Below are positions 40,999-49,619 of a stretch of 64,000 bases of DNA, piece by piece. The notes under the pieces were generated by a model that had not been told where the DNA came from, ran no database searches, and saw only the letters and a list, made by a program, of their open reading frames with translations. Position 1 is the stretch's first letter. Each line of letters starts with the position of its first letter. The stretch spans positions 91,540 to 155,539 of the forward strand of contig JAXLYX010000017.1 of assembly GCA_046351215.1 (NCBI GenBank), read 5' to 3'. The position numbers were made by a program, and so were the translations under genes. The stretch is from JAXLYX01 sp046351215 (lineage in GTDB: Bacteria > Myxococcota_A > Polyangia > Polyangiales > Houyiibacteriaceae).

Positions 40999-41864
40999 TC
41001 GCCGAGCCACTCCTTCTCGCGCGCGTAGCGCCCCGGGAGGCCCGTGATCTCGTTCATCTCGCCGAAGCGGAGGAGACGCTCGGCGGCGGCCTCGCTCGTC
41101 CCGTCGCGCTTCAGGACGCCGAAGACCTCCCGCAGCGCCTTCGCCGTCGCCAAGAGGCCGGTGACGGGCCAGAGCGCGATCTGGAAGCCGGAGGCGGCGA
41201 GCGCCTCGGCGGAGCGGAGCGGCGTCTTCCCGGCCTCGACCATGTTCGCGACGAGCACCACCTCGCGCGGGAGCGCGTCGCGGATCGCCTGCATCTCCTC
41301 CACGGACTGGGGCGCCTCGACGAAGATCGCGTCGGCCCCGTTCTCCGCGCAGAGCTTCGCGCGCCTTATCGCCTCGTCGAGGCCGTGGGCCGCACGCGCG
41401 TCGGTGCGCGCCGTGACGTGGAAGGGCGCGCTCCCGCGGGTCTTCACGGCGGCCCGGAGCTTCGGCAGGTACTCGTCCATCTCGACGACCCGCTTCTTCT
41501 CCATGTGCCCGCAACGCTTCGGCCAGACCTGATCCTCGAGGAAGCAGCCGGCCGCCCCGGCGCGGATCAGCGAGTCGACGGTGCGCTCCACGTTGAACGC
41601 GTTGCCGTAGCCCGTGTCGATGTCGACGATGACGGGCAGCGTCACCGCCGTGCAGATCCGGCGCGCCGCGTCGAGCACCTCGGCCGCGCCGAGCAGACCG
41701 AAATCCGGCTCGCCGAGCAGCGTCGCCGAGAGACCGAAGCCCGAGACGAAGAGCGCCTCGAAGCCGGCCTCGGCCGCGAGCTTCGCCGAGAGGGCGTCGT
41801 GCACACCGGGGAGGACGAGCGGTCCACCGCGCGAGAGCAGAGTGGCGATCGACGTACGGCTCAA
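40995..41864 (-). CDS. Isocitrate lyase/PEP mutase superfamily enzyme
   Basis: A 289-residue TIM-barrel enzyme of the PEP mutase/methylisocitrate lyase superfamily. PGVHDALSAKLAAEAGF is the substrate-phosphate end, VIVDIDTGYGN carries the Mg-binding aspartates, and CFLEDQVWPKRCGH contains the KRCGH motif of lyase-active members (catalytic Cys). RTDARA and VEAPQSVEEM follow. It probably splits a 2-hydroxy-dicarboxylate or acts on oxaloacetate; prpC and prpD are not adjacent, so methylisocitrate lyase is not assigned. It precedes the SDR gene. Confidence 0.9.
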   Translation of the reverse strand: MSRTSIATLLSRGGPLVLPGVHDALSAKLAAEAGFEALFVSGFGLSATLLGEPDFGLLGAAEVLDAARRICTAVTLPVIVDIDTGYGNAFNVERTVDSLIRAGAAGCFLEDQVWPKRCGHMEKKRVVEMDEYLPKLRAAVKTRGSAPFHVTARTDARAAHGLDEAIRRAKLCAENGADAIFVEAPQSVEEMQAIRDALPREVVLVANMVEAGKTPLRSAEALAASGFQIALWPVTGLLATAKALREVFGVLKRDGTSEAAAERLLRFGEMNEITGLPGRYAREKEWLGE

Positions 41865-41971
41865 GACACACCTCCGGCGGACGCGAAACGCGCGCAGGGG
41901 CGAACCTACCCGACCGCGCCCGACGAGGGGTGCGTTCGTGTCGGAAATCGTGAGCGAGTCACCCTCTTGGA

Positions 41972-43294
41972 CTAACGCGCCGTCTCGCTCGGGCGCTCGA
42001 CGGGCGTCGAGACGGCGGAGAGCCCGCCCGCGACGAAGTCCGCCCCGAGCGGGCCGCTGATCCCGACGAGCGAACGGCTCGCCACGTCGAGCCCGACGAT
42101 GCCGTCGCCGCGGGCGACGTAGACGACGTCGCCGACGACCGCGACGTGCTCGTCTCCGCTCGCGTCCCCGTCGAGCGTCGCGACGAGCGGCTCGGTCTGC
42201 CCCGCGCGCAGGACGACCACGTCGGAGCCCGCGACCACCGCGGACGTCGTCGCGCCGAACGCGACGTGCACGGGCGCGCGTCCGGAACGCATGCGCACCG
42301 ACCGCACCCGACCCGAGGCGACGTCGAGCAGGTCGAGCGTCCCGTCGGGATGCGGGAGCGGGACCACGCCCGGCACGACGACGGCGCTCGCGTGCACGTC
42401 GTCGACGAAGGGCTGGGGAGCGACGCTCGCGATCGAGAAGAGGTCACCGCCGGACGGACGCGTGAGCACGAGGGTGCCCGCGCGCCCCGAGAGCACGAGG
42501 ACGTCCGACGTCCCGGCCCGCGCGCAGAGCACGATGCGACGGCCGCCCGTGGCCGCGGCGATGCGCACCGGCCGTCCGTCCTCGCTCGGGGCGGCGCCGA
42601 GGAAGAAGACGCCATGACCGAACGTGCAGGCGGAGCCGCTTCCGAGCACCTCGGGCTCGCCGTCGGTCGCACCCATGCGGACCCAGCTGCCGTTCCCCGG
42701 ATCGAAGGCGACCCCGTCCCCGGTCGCCACGGCGTGCACGGGTCCGTCGCCGCCGGGCAGCTCGCGCGCGTAGACCACTCGGCCGTCCTCGGGCTCGATC
42801 GCGAAGATCTTCGCGGTGCGCCCCCCGGTGATCTCGAAGAGGAGCCGCGAGCCGAGCACCGACGCCCCACGAACGGTCTCTCGCGGCCCCCGCTCGACCT
42901 TGCCGGCGCGCCAGACGAACTGGCCCGTGGAGAGGCGGAACGAATGGGTCTCGGGCTTCCCGAATTGCTCGCGGACCCGGAGCATCACGAGGTCGCCGCG
43001 GACCAGCGGATCCGCGTACTCGAGGACGTTCCAGAGCGCCATCTTCCAGCGCTGCTCCCCCGAGCGGAGATCGCGGACCGTCAGGTGGACGTAGTCCCGC
43101 TGCCGATAGCCCTTCCGCACCACGACGACCGTGTGGTCGTCGAGCCCGACGAGCCGGAGCACGGGGCCCATCGGCTCGCGTCCCCTCCACCAGAAGCCGA
43201 GGGCGGTCGCGACGACCGTCGCGATCAGCGAGACGAAGACGAAGACGACGAGGGGACCACGGCGACGCTTGGGGGGCTGCACGCCGGCCTGCAT
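41972..43294 (-). CDS. Membrane-anchored PQQ-like beta-propeller protein
   Basis: A 440-residue protein with a basic cytoplasmic N-terminus (PPKRRRG), one membrane helix (PLVVFVFVSLIATVVATALGF), and a periplasmic region of repeated blades. Blades show the PQQ-like pattern of 'D-x-x-x-G-x-x-x-W' turns, for example VRDLRSGEQRWKMAL, FRLSTGQFVWRAG and IEPEDGRVVYARELPG. Seven or eight blades fit the length. No PQQ-dehydrogenase active-site residues are seen, so a binding or scaffold role is likelier. It lies between the PI-PLC-like gene and the PEP-mutase-family gene, all on the minus strand. Confidence 0.8.
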   Translation of the reverse strand: MQAGVQPPKRRRGPLVVFVFVSLIATVVATALGFWWRGREPMGPVLRLVGLDDHTVVVVRKGYRQRDYVHLTVRDLRSGEQRWKMALWNVLEYADPLVRGDLVMLRVREQFGKPETHSFRLSTGQFVWRAGKVERGPRETVRGASVLGSRLLFEITGGRTAKIFAIEPEDGRVVYARELPGGDGPVHAVATGDGVAFDPGNGSWVRMGATDGEPEVLGSGSACTFGHGVFFLGAAPSEDGRPVRIAAATGGRRIVLCARAGTSDVLVLSGRAGTLVLTRPSGGDLFSIASVAPQPFVDDVHASAVVVPGVVPLPHPDGTLDLLDVASGRVRSVRMRSGRAPVHVAFGATTSAVVAGSDVVVLRAGQTEPLVATLDGDASGDEHVAVVGDVVYVARGDGIVGLDVASRSLVGISGPLGADFVAGGLSAVSTPVERPSETAR

Positions 43295-43388
43295 CCCAGA
43301 TGGAGGAGGCGGCCGCAAGCCGGAGGGGCCGAGAGGTCTCGCGGGGGAGCGGTGGGCGCCCCCTGCACCCCGCTCGCGCGCCCTCGCT

Positions 43389-44426
43389 TCAGTGACCTCC
43401 GAGGTACGCGGGATTCTCGATGTCGGTGGAGCTGCAACCACTCGGGGCGAGCACGGGATTGCAGCGCGAGGGCGTCCCTCCCGGGATCGACGCGACGTAC
43501 GTCGTGTCGGGACGGGCGACCGGGAAGTCCGTGCTGACGACCTGGGCTCCCGACGCGAGCGCCGCCGCGAGGTCGTCGCCCTGGCCAGTGAGGACGTCGG
43601 CGGCCGAGTCCGCGAAGACACGGACGAAGAAGCCCTGCTGCACGAGCGAGGTGGCGTTCGCGTCGGGCGAGTTGTGGATCATGACGGCCGCGAACGGATC
43701 CGTGGGCTCCGAGTCGGCGAAGATCACGCGACCGTCGAGGCCCGTTCCCCCGTTCGCGTACGCGAGGCAGACCGAGCGCTCGCAGTCGAACGCGAACATC
43801 GTGCGACCGCGGGCGACCGCGAGCGTCGGCCATCCATCCGTCGCGATCGCCTCGCGGAGCGTCGGATGCGTCCCCCGCACCTGGTCGGGCGTCACGAGGA
43901 TCGAGTCGGAGAAGACGGCCCGGATCTGGTCGTCGAGGAGATCGAGCATGTCGAGGGTCACGCTGGCCGCCGTCGGCTCCTTGAGCTCGATCTGGACGAA
44001 GAGCGGATGGTGTCCCGGATGGGCGTCCGAGAACTTCCGGATCTCGGCGAGGCAGTCGTCGAAGAGCTGGCAAGTGGTCCCCGCGTCGAGGCCGCCGACG
44101 TGGAAGACCTCGTAGTGGGGCGGCGTCGTCCCGTCGTCGACGTAGTGCACGTCGAGCTCGAGGCCCCGGATACCCTCCGAGCCGAGCTGCGTCGCGAGGG
44201 GCTCGAAGTAGTAATCCCAGTCGGGGATGGGCGAGGGCTCGAGACGCACGTGGTAGCTGTTGTGCGTCGCCAACATCTGCAGCTGGTTCATCCGCAGGGT
44301 GGCGTCCATCGGATGCGAGAAATCGCCCGTGAGCCGCGCGGGAAACCTCCCCGAGGAGTCGTCGCAGGCGGCGGCGAGCGAGAGCGTGGCGAGGAGCGAG
44401 ACCGGAAGGACGAAGCGGGAGCGCAT
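43389..44426 (-). CDS. Secreted phosphoinositide phospholipase C-like lipoprotein
   Basis: A 345-residue predicted lipoprotein (signal ending SLAAAC). The body matches the calcium-dependent phosphoinositide-specific PLC-C1 family: LATHNSYH (first catalytic His), GIRGLELDVHYVDDG (acidic metal site), YEVFHVGGLDAG (second His), and a TIM-barrel end LASGAQVVSTDFPV. It would hydrolyse phosphoinositides or related glycosylated lipids outside the cell, plausible for a predatory or lytic lifestyle; that is inference. A TAGTCT -10-like element is 10 nt before its ATG. Confidence 0.87.
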   Translation of the reverse strand: MRSRFVLPVSLLATLSLAAACDDSSGRFPARLTGDFSHPMDATLRMNQLQMLATHNSYHVRLEPSPIPDWDYYFEPLATQLGSEGIRGLELDVHYVDDGTTPPHYEVFHVGGLDAGTTCQLFDDCLAEIRKFSDAHPGHHPLFVQIELKEPTAASVTLDMLDLLDDQIRAVFSDSILVTPDQVRGTHPTLREAIATDGWPTLAVARGRTMFAFDCERSVCLAYANGGTGLDGRVIFADSEPTDPFAAVMIHNSPDANATSLVQQGFFVRVFADSAADVLTGQGDDLAAALASGAQVVSTDFPVARPDTTYVASIPGGTPSRCNPVLAPSGCSSTDIENPAYLGGH

Positions 44427-44436
44427 GATCCCCCGC

Positions 44437-44442
44437 AGACTA
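44437..44442 (-). promoter_or_regulatory. -10-like TAGTCT before PI-PLC-like gene
   Basis: TAGTCT on the minus strand, 10 nt upstream of the ATG at 44426. Confidence 0.4.
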
Positions 44443-44528
44443 TTCGCCGGGCCGCGTCCGGAGAAGGGGCGACCCGGCGACACCGTCCCGAATCCGGCTC
44501 CCCCGTCGCACGCCGAACGGCGCCCGGC

Positions 44529-45866
44529 TCAGACCCGGATCGAGCGCCAGGCGCCTTGCTTGAAGAGGCGCGAGAAGACGACGACCTGCAGCTGCCGGTA
44601 GGCGACCTGCGCCGCGTAGGCCGCGAAGAGGCCGAGGCCGAGGCGGACTCCGAGCAGGTAGGCCGCCGGGAGACAGATCCCCCACTGCAAGACCGTGCCG
44701 ACGAGGACGACCCGCTTGGCGTCGCCGGCTCCGAGCAGGGCGTTCATGAGCACGGTGCCGATCGTATCCGTCGCCACGCCGAGCATGAGCAGGCGGAGGA
44801 CGGGCACCGCGAGCGCCCGCGTCGCAGGGTCCCGGAGGAAACCACGCAGCACGAGGTCCGGGAAGAGCAGCGCCGGGACCGCCATCACGGCCACGAGGAG
44901 CGTCGCGACCCGGACGACGTCCCAGGTCCACCGCTCGGCTTCGTCCGGCTGCCGCGCCCCGAGCGACTGACCGACCAGCGTCGCCGACGCGAGGCCGAAG
45001 CCGAGACCGGGGAGCACGAAGACGAGGAGCACGTCGGTCAGGATCTTCGAGGCGGCGAGCTCGCGCGTGCCGATGCGCGCGACGACGAACGCGAACGCGG
45101 CGAGGCCGAGCGAATAGACGAGCTGCTGCAGCCCGGCCGGCAGCCCGACGCGCACGATGCCGAGGACGCTCTCCCGATCGGGGAGGCGGCGGAGGAAACC
45201 GTGCCCGCGCGCGTGGCGGAGGCCGAGGCCCACGTAGGTCACCGTCCCGAGCCAGAGGGCGATCGCGTTCGCGACGCCGGCACCGGTGGCGCCGAGAGCC
45301 GGGAAGCCGAAGCGTCCGTCGATCAGCAGGTAGTCGAGCAGGATCGTCGTCCCGTGCACGAAGACGAGCGTCTTCATGTAGAGGCCCGGGCGATCGACCG
45401 CGCTCCAGAAGCCGCGGAACGCGAAGTTCATCCCGATCGCGGGAACCGCGAAGAGGCGCGCCCGCAGGTAGGGCGTGCCTTCCGCGATCACGGCGGGGTC
45501 GTCCGACATCAGCCCGACGAGCGAGGGCGCGAAGCGGTGCAGGACGATGGCCCAGGGCACGGCGATCGCGAGCACCACGAGCAGCCCCGCATCGAGCGGG
45601 CCCGCCGCGTCCTCGCCCCTGCCCTCGCCGACGCGGCGGGCCGCGATCGCCTGGACGCCCGCCGAGCTCCCCATGAACACGGCCGAGAGAACGAAGTTCA
45701 GGAGGGACGTCGCCCCGACGGCCGCGAGCGCACGGTCGCCGAGGTGGGCGAGCATGGCCGCGTCCACCAGGTTGAGGACGTTCTGGGAGGCCATCGCCCC
45801 GAGGATCGGCAGCGCGAGCCGCAGGATGCGTCGCGTCCGATCGCGCGAGGGGAGGCCCTTCGGCAA
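44529..45866 (-). CDS. MATE family efflux transporter
   Basis: A 445-residue MATE-family cation-coupled antiporter with about twelve hydrophobic segments. Family features include LALPILGAMASQNVLNLVDAAMLAHLG in the first helix pair, VFMGSSAGVQAIAARRVGEGR after it, and the second-half repeat VLPGLGFGLASATLVGQSLGA. It exports drugs or organic cations; the substrate cannot be inferred. It starts 7 bp after the upstream lipoprotein gene, so they are probably cotranscribed. Confidence 0.93.
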   Translation of the reverse strand: MPKGLPSRDRTRRILRLALPILGAMASQNVLNLVDAAMLAHLGDRALAAVGATSLLNFVLSAVFMGSSAGVQAIAARRVGEGRGEDAAGPLDAGLLVVLAIAVPWAIVLHRFAPSLVGLMSDDPAVIAEGTPYLRARLFAVPAIGMNFAFRGFWSAVDRPGLYMKTLVFVHGTTILLDYLLIDGRFGFPALGATGAGVANAIALWLGTVTYVGLGLRHARGHGFLRRLPDRESVLGIVRVGLPAGLQQLVYSLGLAAFAFVVARIGTRELAASKILTDVLLVFVLPGLGFGLASATLVGQSLGARQPDEAERWTWDVVRVATLLVAVMAVPALLFPDLVLRGFLRDPATRALAVPVLRLLMLGVATDTIGTVLMNALLGAGDAKRVVLVGTVLQWGICLPAAYLLGVRLGLGLFAAYAAQVAYRQLQVVVFSRLFKQGAWRSIRV

Positions 45867-45873
45867 CGCGACC

Positions 45874-46539
45874 TCAGGGCGTGGCGGCGGGAGCCGGCGC
45901 AGCGGGAGCCGGCGCGGCGGGCGGCTCGGACGGGCCCTCGGAGAAGGGCTCGGTCGGCATCGGCAGGTCGGCGGGCGGCTCGACGGGGAGGGGCGGAGCC
46001 TCGCTGCCGATCACGCGCTCGGCCCAGCGGCGCACGTTCACGATCCGACCGTCGGGATCGTCGAGCGCGTCGTGCCACTCCCAGACCGACTCGGCTCCCG
46101 CGCGGACGGAGGCCCGGAGGACCGCGCGACGCCGATCGAGGCGTCCCTCGTCGACGACCTCCTCGGCCCGCTGCTCCCAGGGCTCCACCTCGACGAGGAG
46201 CCGCACGAGCTCGAGCAGCGCCCGCTCCGTCACCTGGGTCTCGATCGCCGCCGGCTCGGTGGGCGTCGGGCCGACCTCGGTGTCGTAGAGCGAGGTCTCG
46301 GGAGTCGCGGACGCCTCGAAGAAGCTCGGCCGGAGCCTCCACCACCGCAACCGTCCCTCCCCCGTGACCTCGATCCGATCGCCTCCCGAGAGCGGCGTCT
46401 CGTCGTCGTACACGACCCAGAGGTCCGAGGGCACCCGTCCGCTCTCGGAGGCGTCGCGCAGCGTCGACTCGAGCGTGCCGGCGCAGCCGGTGACGAGGAG
46501 GGAAGCGAGGGACACCGCGAGGAAGATCGAGTGGCGCAC
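45874..46539 (-). CDS. Hypothetical lipoprotein
   Basis: A 221-residue predicted lipoprotein I do not recognise (signal ending LLVTGC). The first 160 residues are soluble and mixed in composition with several Trp/Glu-rich stretches (RALLELVRLLVEVEPWEQRAEE, WEWHDAL). The last 40 residues are low-complexity Pro/Ala (PAAPAPAAPAPAATP), a likely flexible tether. The start is GTG. It sits upstream of the MATE gene on the same strand with a 7-bp gap; any role with the pump is conjecture. Confidence 0.75.
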   Translation of the reverse strand: MRHSIFLAVSLASLLVTGCAGTLESTLRDASESGRVPSDLWVVYDDETPLSGGDRIEVTGEGRLRWWRLRPSFFEASATPETSLYDTEVGPTPTEPAAIETQVTERALLELVRLLVEVEPWEQRAEEVVDEGRLDRRRAVLRASVRAGAESVWEWHDALDDPDGRIVNVRRWAERVIGSEAPPLPVEPPADLPMPTEPFSEGPSEPPAAPAPAAPAPAATP

Positions 46540-46669
46540 CCACGCTCTCTACCACGATTCGCGGCGCCGGGGCCCGGGGGGGTGACGCGCCGGAACGTGG
46601 CGTCCCGCGCCCCGTCCGGCTAAGGAAGGGGGCCCCCGCCTCCCCCGAGGCCGTGGGGCGCGAGCCGGG

Positions 46670-48085
46670 ATGCAGTTCAACAGCCAGGAGTACTTCTACT
46701 TCCTCGTGCTGGCGGTCACCTTCTGGTGGCTCGCCCGGCAGCATCGTGCGTTCCGGCTCGCGGGGCTCTTCCTCTTCGGCTGCGCCTTCTACATGGCGTG
46801 GACCCCGCCCTTCATCGTCATCATGTTGGGCGCGGCGGTCCTCGATTATTGGGCCGCCAACCAGATCGCGAAGTCGACCGACGAGAAGGTCCGCAAGGCC
46901 TGGCTCGCGACGAGCATCGTCGTGAACCTCTCGTTGCTCGGGACGTTCAAGTACTGGAACTTCGTGCTCGGCTCGGTGCGCGACGGCGCCGGCCTCCTCG
47001 GGCATCCGATCCACGTGCCGCTCCTGCACGTGGCGCTTCCCGTCGGAATCTCGTTCTACACGTTCGAGACGATGAGCTACACGCTCGACGTCTACCGCGG
47101 GCACCTGAAGCCCGCGAAGAGCGTCGTCGAGTTCGTGATGTTCATCACGTTCTTCCCGAAGCTGGTCGCCGGACCGATCGTCCGCGCGGCGGACTTCCTG
47201 CCCCAGCTCGAGGGCACCCCCCGGCTGCGCCGCGAGCAGGTCTCCCAAGGCCTCTTCCTGATCGCGACCGGCCTCGTGAAGAAGGTCGCGTTCGCGGACT
47301 ACCTCTCGGTGAACCTCGTCGACCGGGTCTTCGGCAACCCGGAGTTCTACACGGCGACCGAGGTCGTGATCGGCCTCTACGGCTTCACGCTCCAGATCTA
47401 CTGCGACTTCTCGGGCTACACCGACGTCGCTCGCGGCACGGCGAAGCTCCTCGGCATCGATCTGGCGGAGAACTTCGATCGCCCGTACCAGGCGCGGAGC
47501 GTGGCCGAGTTCTGGCGTCGCTGGCACATGACGCTCTCGACCTGGCTGCGCGACTACCTCTACTACCCGCTCGGGGGCTCGCGCGTCGGGGGAGCCCGCG
47601 CCTACTTCAACCTCTGGCTGACGATGTTCCTCATCGGCCTCTGGCACGGCGCGTCTTGGACCTTCGTCCTCTACGGCAGCATCCAGGGCTTCGCGATGGT
47701 CATCCACCGCTACTGGCAGCGCCGCGCGAAGAGCGAGCGCGAGGACGGCTTCGCCCTCGTCGCCCTGAAGGTCTTCGTGACGATGCAGTTCGTCGTCTTC
47801 ACCCGCATCCTCTTCCGGGCCTCGAGCTTCGCGAACGCCCTCGCCGTCGTCTCCCGCCTCGGCAGCGGGACGGTCTCGATCGCCCAGATCTCGACCGGGG
47901 TGTGGGTGGCGCTCGTCGTCGGCTTCGCGTTCCACTACACGCCCCGCGCGTGGTTCAAACGGATCGAGCGCGCGTTCCTCGACCTGCCGGCGCCTGCGCA
48001 GGCCTTCGCGCTCGCGGGCGCGGCCTGCGGCCTGACCTTCGTCGCGACCTCCGAGGTCGTGCCCTACATCTACCAGCAGTTCTGA
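46670..48085 (+). CDS. MBOAT family O-acyltransferase (AlgI-like)
   Basis: A 471-residue polytopic MBOAT enzyme of the AlgI/DltB/PatA group, which moves acyl groups across the membrane for O-acylation of exported polymers. Diagnostic are LPVGISFYTFETMSYTLDVYRG (123-144), FFPKLVAGPIVRA (161-173), FWRRWHMTLSTWLRDYLYYP (281-300) and the catalytic His326 in LIGLWHGASW. About ten membrane segments fit the family. The two genes directly downstream encode SGNH-type proteins, the usual periplasmic partners that complete acyl transfer. Confidence 0.95.
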   Translation: MQFNSQEYFYFLVLAVTFWWLARQHRAFRLAGLFLFGCAFYMAWTPPFIVIMLGAAVLDYWAANQIAKSTDEKVRKAWLATSIVVNLSLLGTFKYWNFVLGSVRDGAGLLGHPIHVPLLHVALPVGISFYTFETMSYTLDVYRGHLKPAKSVVEFVMFITFFPKLVAGPIVRAADFLPQLEGTPRLRREQVSQGLFLIATGLVKKVAFADYLSVNLVDRVFGNPEFYTATEVVIGLYGFTLQIYCDFSGYTDVARGTAKLLGIDLAENFDRPYQARSVAEFWRRWHMTLSTWLRDYLYYPLGGSRVGGARAYFNLWLTMFLIGLWHGASWTFVLYGSIQGFAMVIHRYWQRRAKSEREDGFALVALKVFVTMQFVVFTRILFRASSFANALAVVSRLGSGTVSIAQISTGVWVALVVGFAFHYTPRAWFKRIERAFLDLPAPAQAFALAGAACGLTFVATSEVVPYIYQQF

Positions 48086-48086
48086 G

Positions 48087-49619
48087 ATGACCGAGAGCGA
48101 GCAGAGCACGGCGCCGAGCACGCCCACGCCCGACGAGACCCGCGAGGCCCTCCGTCACCTCGGGACGGTGGCCGCGACGCTCGTGGGCATCCTCCTCGTC
48201 GTCTACGCCGTCCCGCCCCTCCATCGGTTCCGTCCCTGGGTCGCAGGCGATCCGCTGCCGTTCGCGGATCATTTCCAGGGCCAGATGTACGAGGCGCCGC
48301 AGTTCGCGACCGGCGGCACCCAGGTCGGCCAGGACGAAGAGGTCAGTCGGCGCCGCATCGCGAGCGAGCTCGGAGCCGCCGTCGCGGGGAACATGGGCGG
48401 CGACGAGGCGCCCGAGACCCACCACGGCGCGACGATCGATCCCTCCGAGTACGAAGGGCTCCCGGTCCATCTCGTCGACGAGGGCGGTCGCGGCCTCCGG
48501 CCCTTCTACGAGGCCCTCCTCCACACCGCCCGTGGCGAGGACGGGGCGATCACGCGCATCGCCCACTACGGCGACTCGAGCATCGCGACGGATCTGATCA
48601 CGCATACGGTGAGGCGGCGCCTGCAGCTCCGCTTCGGCGACGCCGGCCACGGCTTCGTGCTGATCTCGAAGGGCTACCTGCCCTACCGCCACCGGGATCT
48701 CGAGCATCGCTTCTCGGACAGCTGGCAGATCCGGGAGGTCACGAAGCGCTCGCTCGAGGACGGTCTCTACGGCTTCGGCGGGATCCAGGCACGCGGAGGC
48801 GGAGGCGCACGCGCCGTCTTCGGCTCGGATCCCGGAGCCCCGGTCGGCAAGACCGTCGGCCGCTTCCAGCTCTTCTACCAGCGGAGCCCGCGCGGCGGTC
48901 AGGTCGAGCTCGTCGTCGACCGGGGCCTGCCGCGGGTCCTCGACACGCGAGGGGATGCCGTGGAGGACGCGGTCGAGACGGTCGACGTCCCGGACGGCGA
49001 CCACGAGCTCACGATCCGCGCGCTCGGCATGGTGACGCTCTACGGCATGGTCCTCGAGCGGAACGCGACCGGAGTCGTCTACGACTCGCTCGGCCTCGTC
49101 GGCGCCCGCGCGAACCGCCTCCTCAACTTCGACCCGGAGCACATCGCCCGTCAGCTGCGGATGCGGGGGACGAACCTCCTCGTGCTCGGCTTCGGCGGCA
49201 ACGAGGCGAGCGACTCGATCGACCCCGAGACCTACCTCTCGGACTTCGAGCAGGTGATAAGGCGCATGCGCGCGGGCCGTGAAGACCTCGGCTGCCTCGT
49301 CGTCGCGCCGCTCGATCAGGCCGAGCGCGTCGGGACGGGGATCCGCACCTTCCGCGGCCTGCCCCGGATCGTGGAGGCCCAGCGCCAGGCGGCCGCCCGG
49401 AACGGCTGTGCCTTCTTCGATACCTTCGCCGCGATGGGGGGCGAGGGGGCGATGGCCCGCTGGTACCGGGCCAATCCACGCCTCGCCATGGGCGATTTCC
49501 GGCACGCCACGCCCGAAGGCTACGAGATCATCGGCAACATGCTGGCGAAGGCCCTCCTCGAGGGGTTCGCGGAATACCTGGCGGCCGAGGCCCGTTCCCC
49601 CGGGACCGGGGGCCGTTGA
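48087..49619 (+). CDS. SGNH/GDSL-type acyltransferase or esterase, membrane-anchored
   Basis: A 510-residue protein with one N-terminal membrane helix (TVAATLVGILLVVYAVPPL), a variable linker (50-125) and an SGNH domain. Block I is HYGDSS (Ser164), block III GGNEAS, and block V GDFRHATPEG with Asp470 and His473. A beta-rich insert (about 195-330) separates blocks I and III. It starts 1 bp after the MBOAT stop, so the two are likely cotranslated partners. By analogy to PatB or AlgX-type proteins it would transfer acetyl groups to a polysaccharide in the periplasm. Confidence 0.86.
   Translation: MTESEQSTAPSTPTPDETREALRHLGTVAATLVGILLVVYAVPPLHRFRPWVAGDPLPFADHFQGQMYEAPQFATGGTQVGQDEEVSRRRIASELGAAVAGNMGGDEAPETHHGATIDPSEYEGLPVHLVDEGGRGLRPFYEALLHTARGEDGAITRIAHYGDSSIATDLITHTVRRRLQLRFGDAGHGFVLISKGYLPYRHRDLEHRFSDSWQIREVTKRSLEDGLYGFGGIQARGGGGARAVFGSDPGAPVGKTVGRFQLFYQRSPRGGQVELVVDRGLPRVLDTRGDAVEDAVETVDVPDGDHELTIRALGMVTLYGMVLERNATGVVYDSLGLVGARANRLLNFDPEHIARQLRMRGTNLLVLGFGGNEASDSIDPETYLSDFEQVIRRMRAGREDLGCLVVAPLDQAERVGTGIRTFRGLPRIVEAQRQAAARNGCAFFDTFAAMGGEGAMARWYRANPRLAMGDFRHATPEGYEIIGNMLAKALLEGFAEYLAAEARSPGTGGR

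Noticed and set aside
43131..46367. 1078-residue open frame on the plus strand
   Set aside because: Antisense to four recognisable minus-strand genes; composition of a shadow frame.
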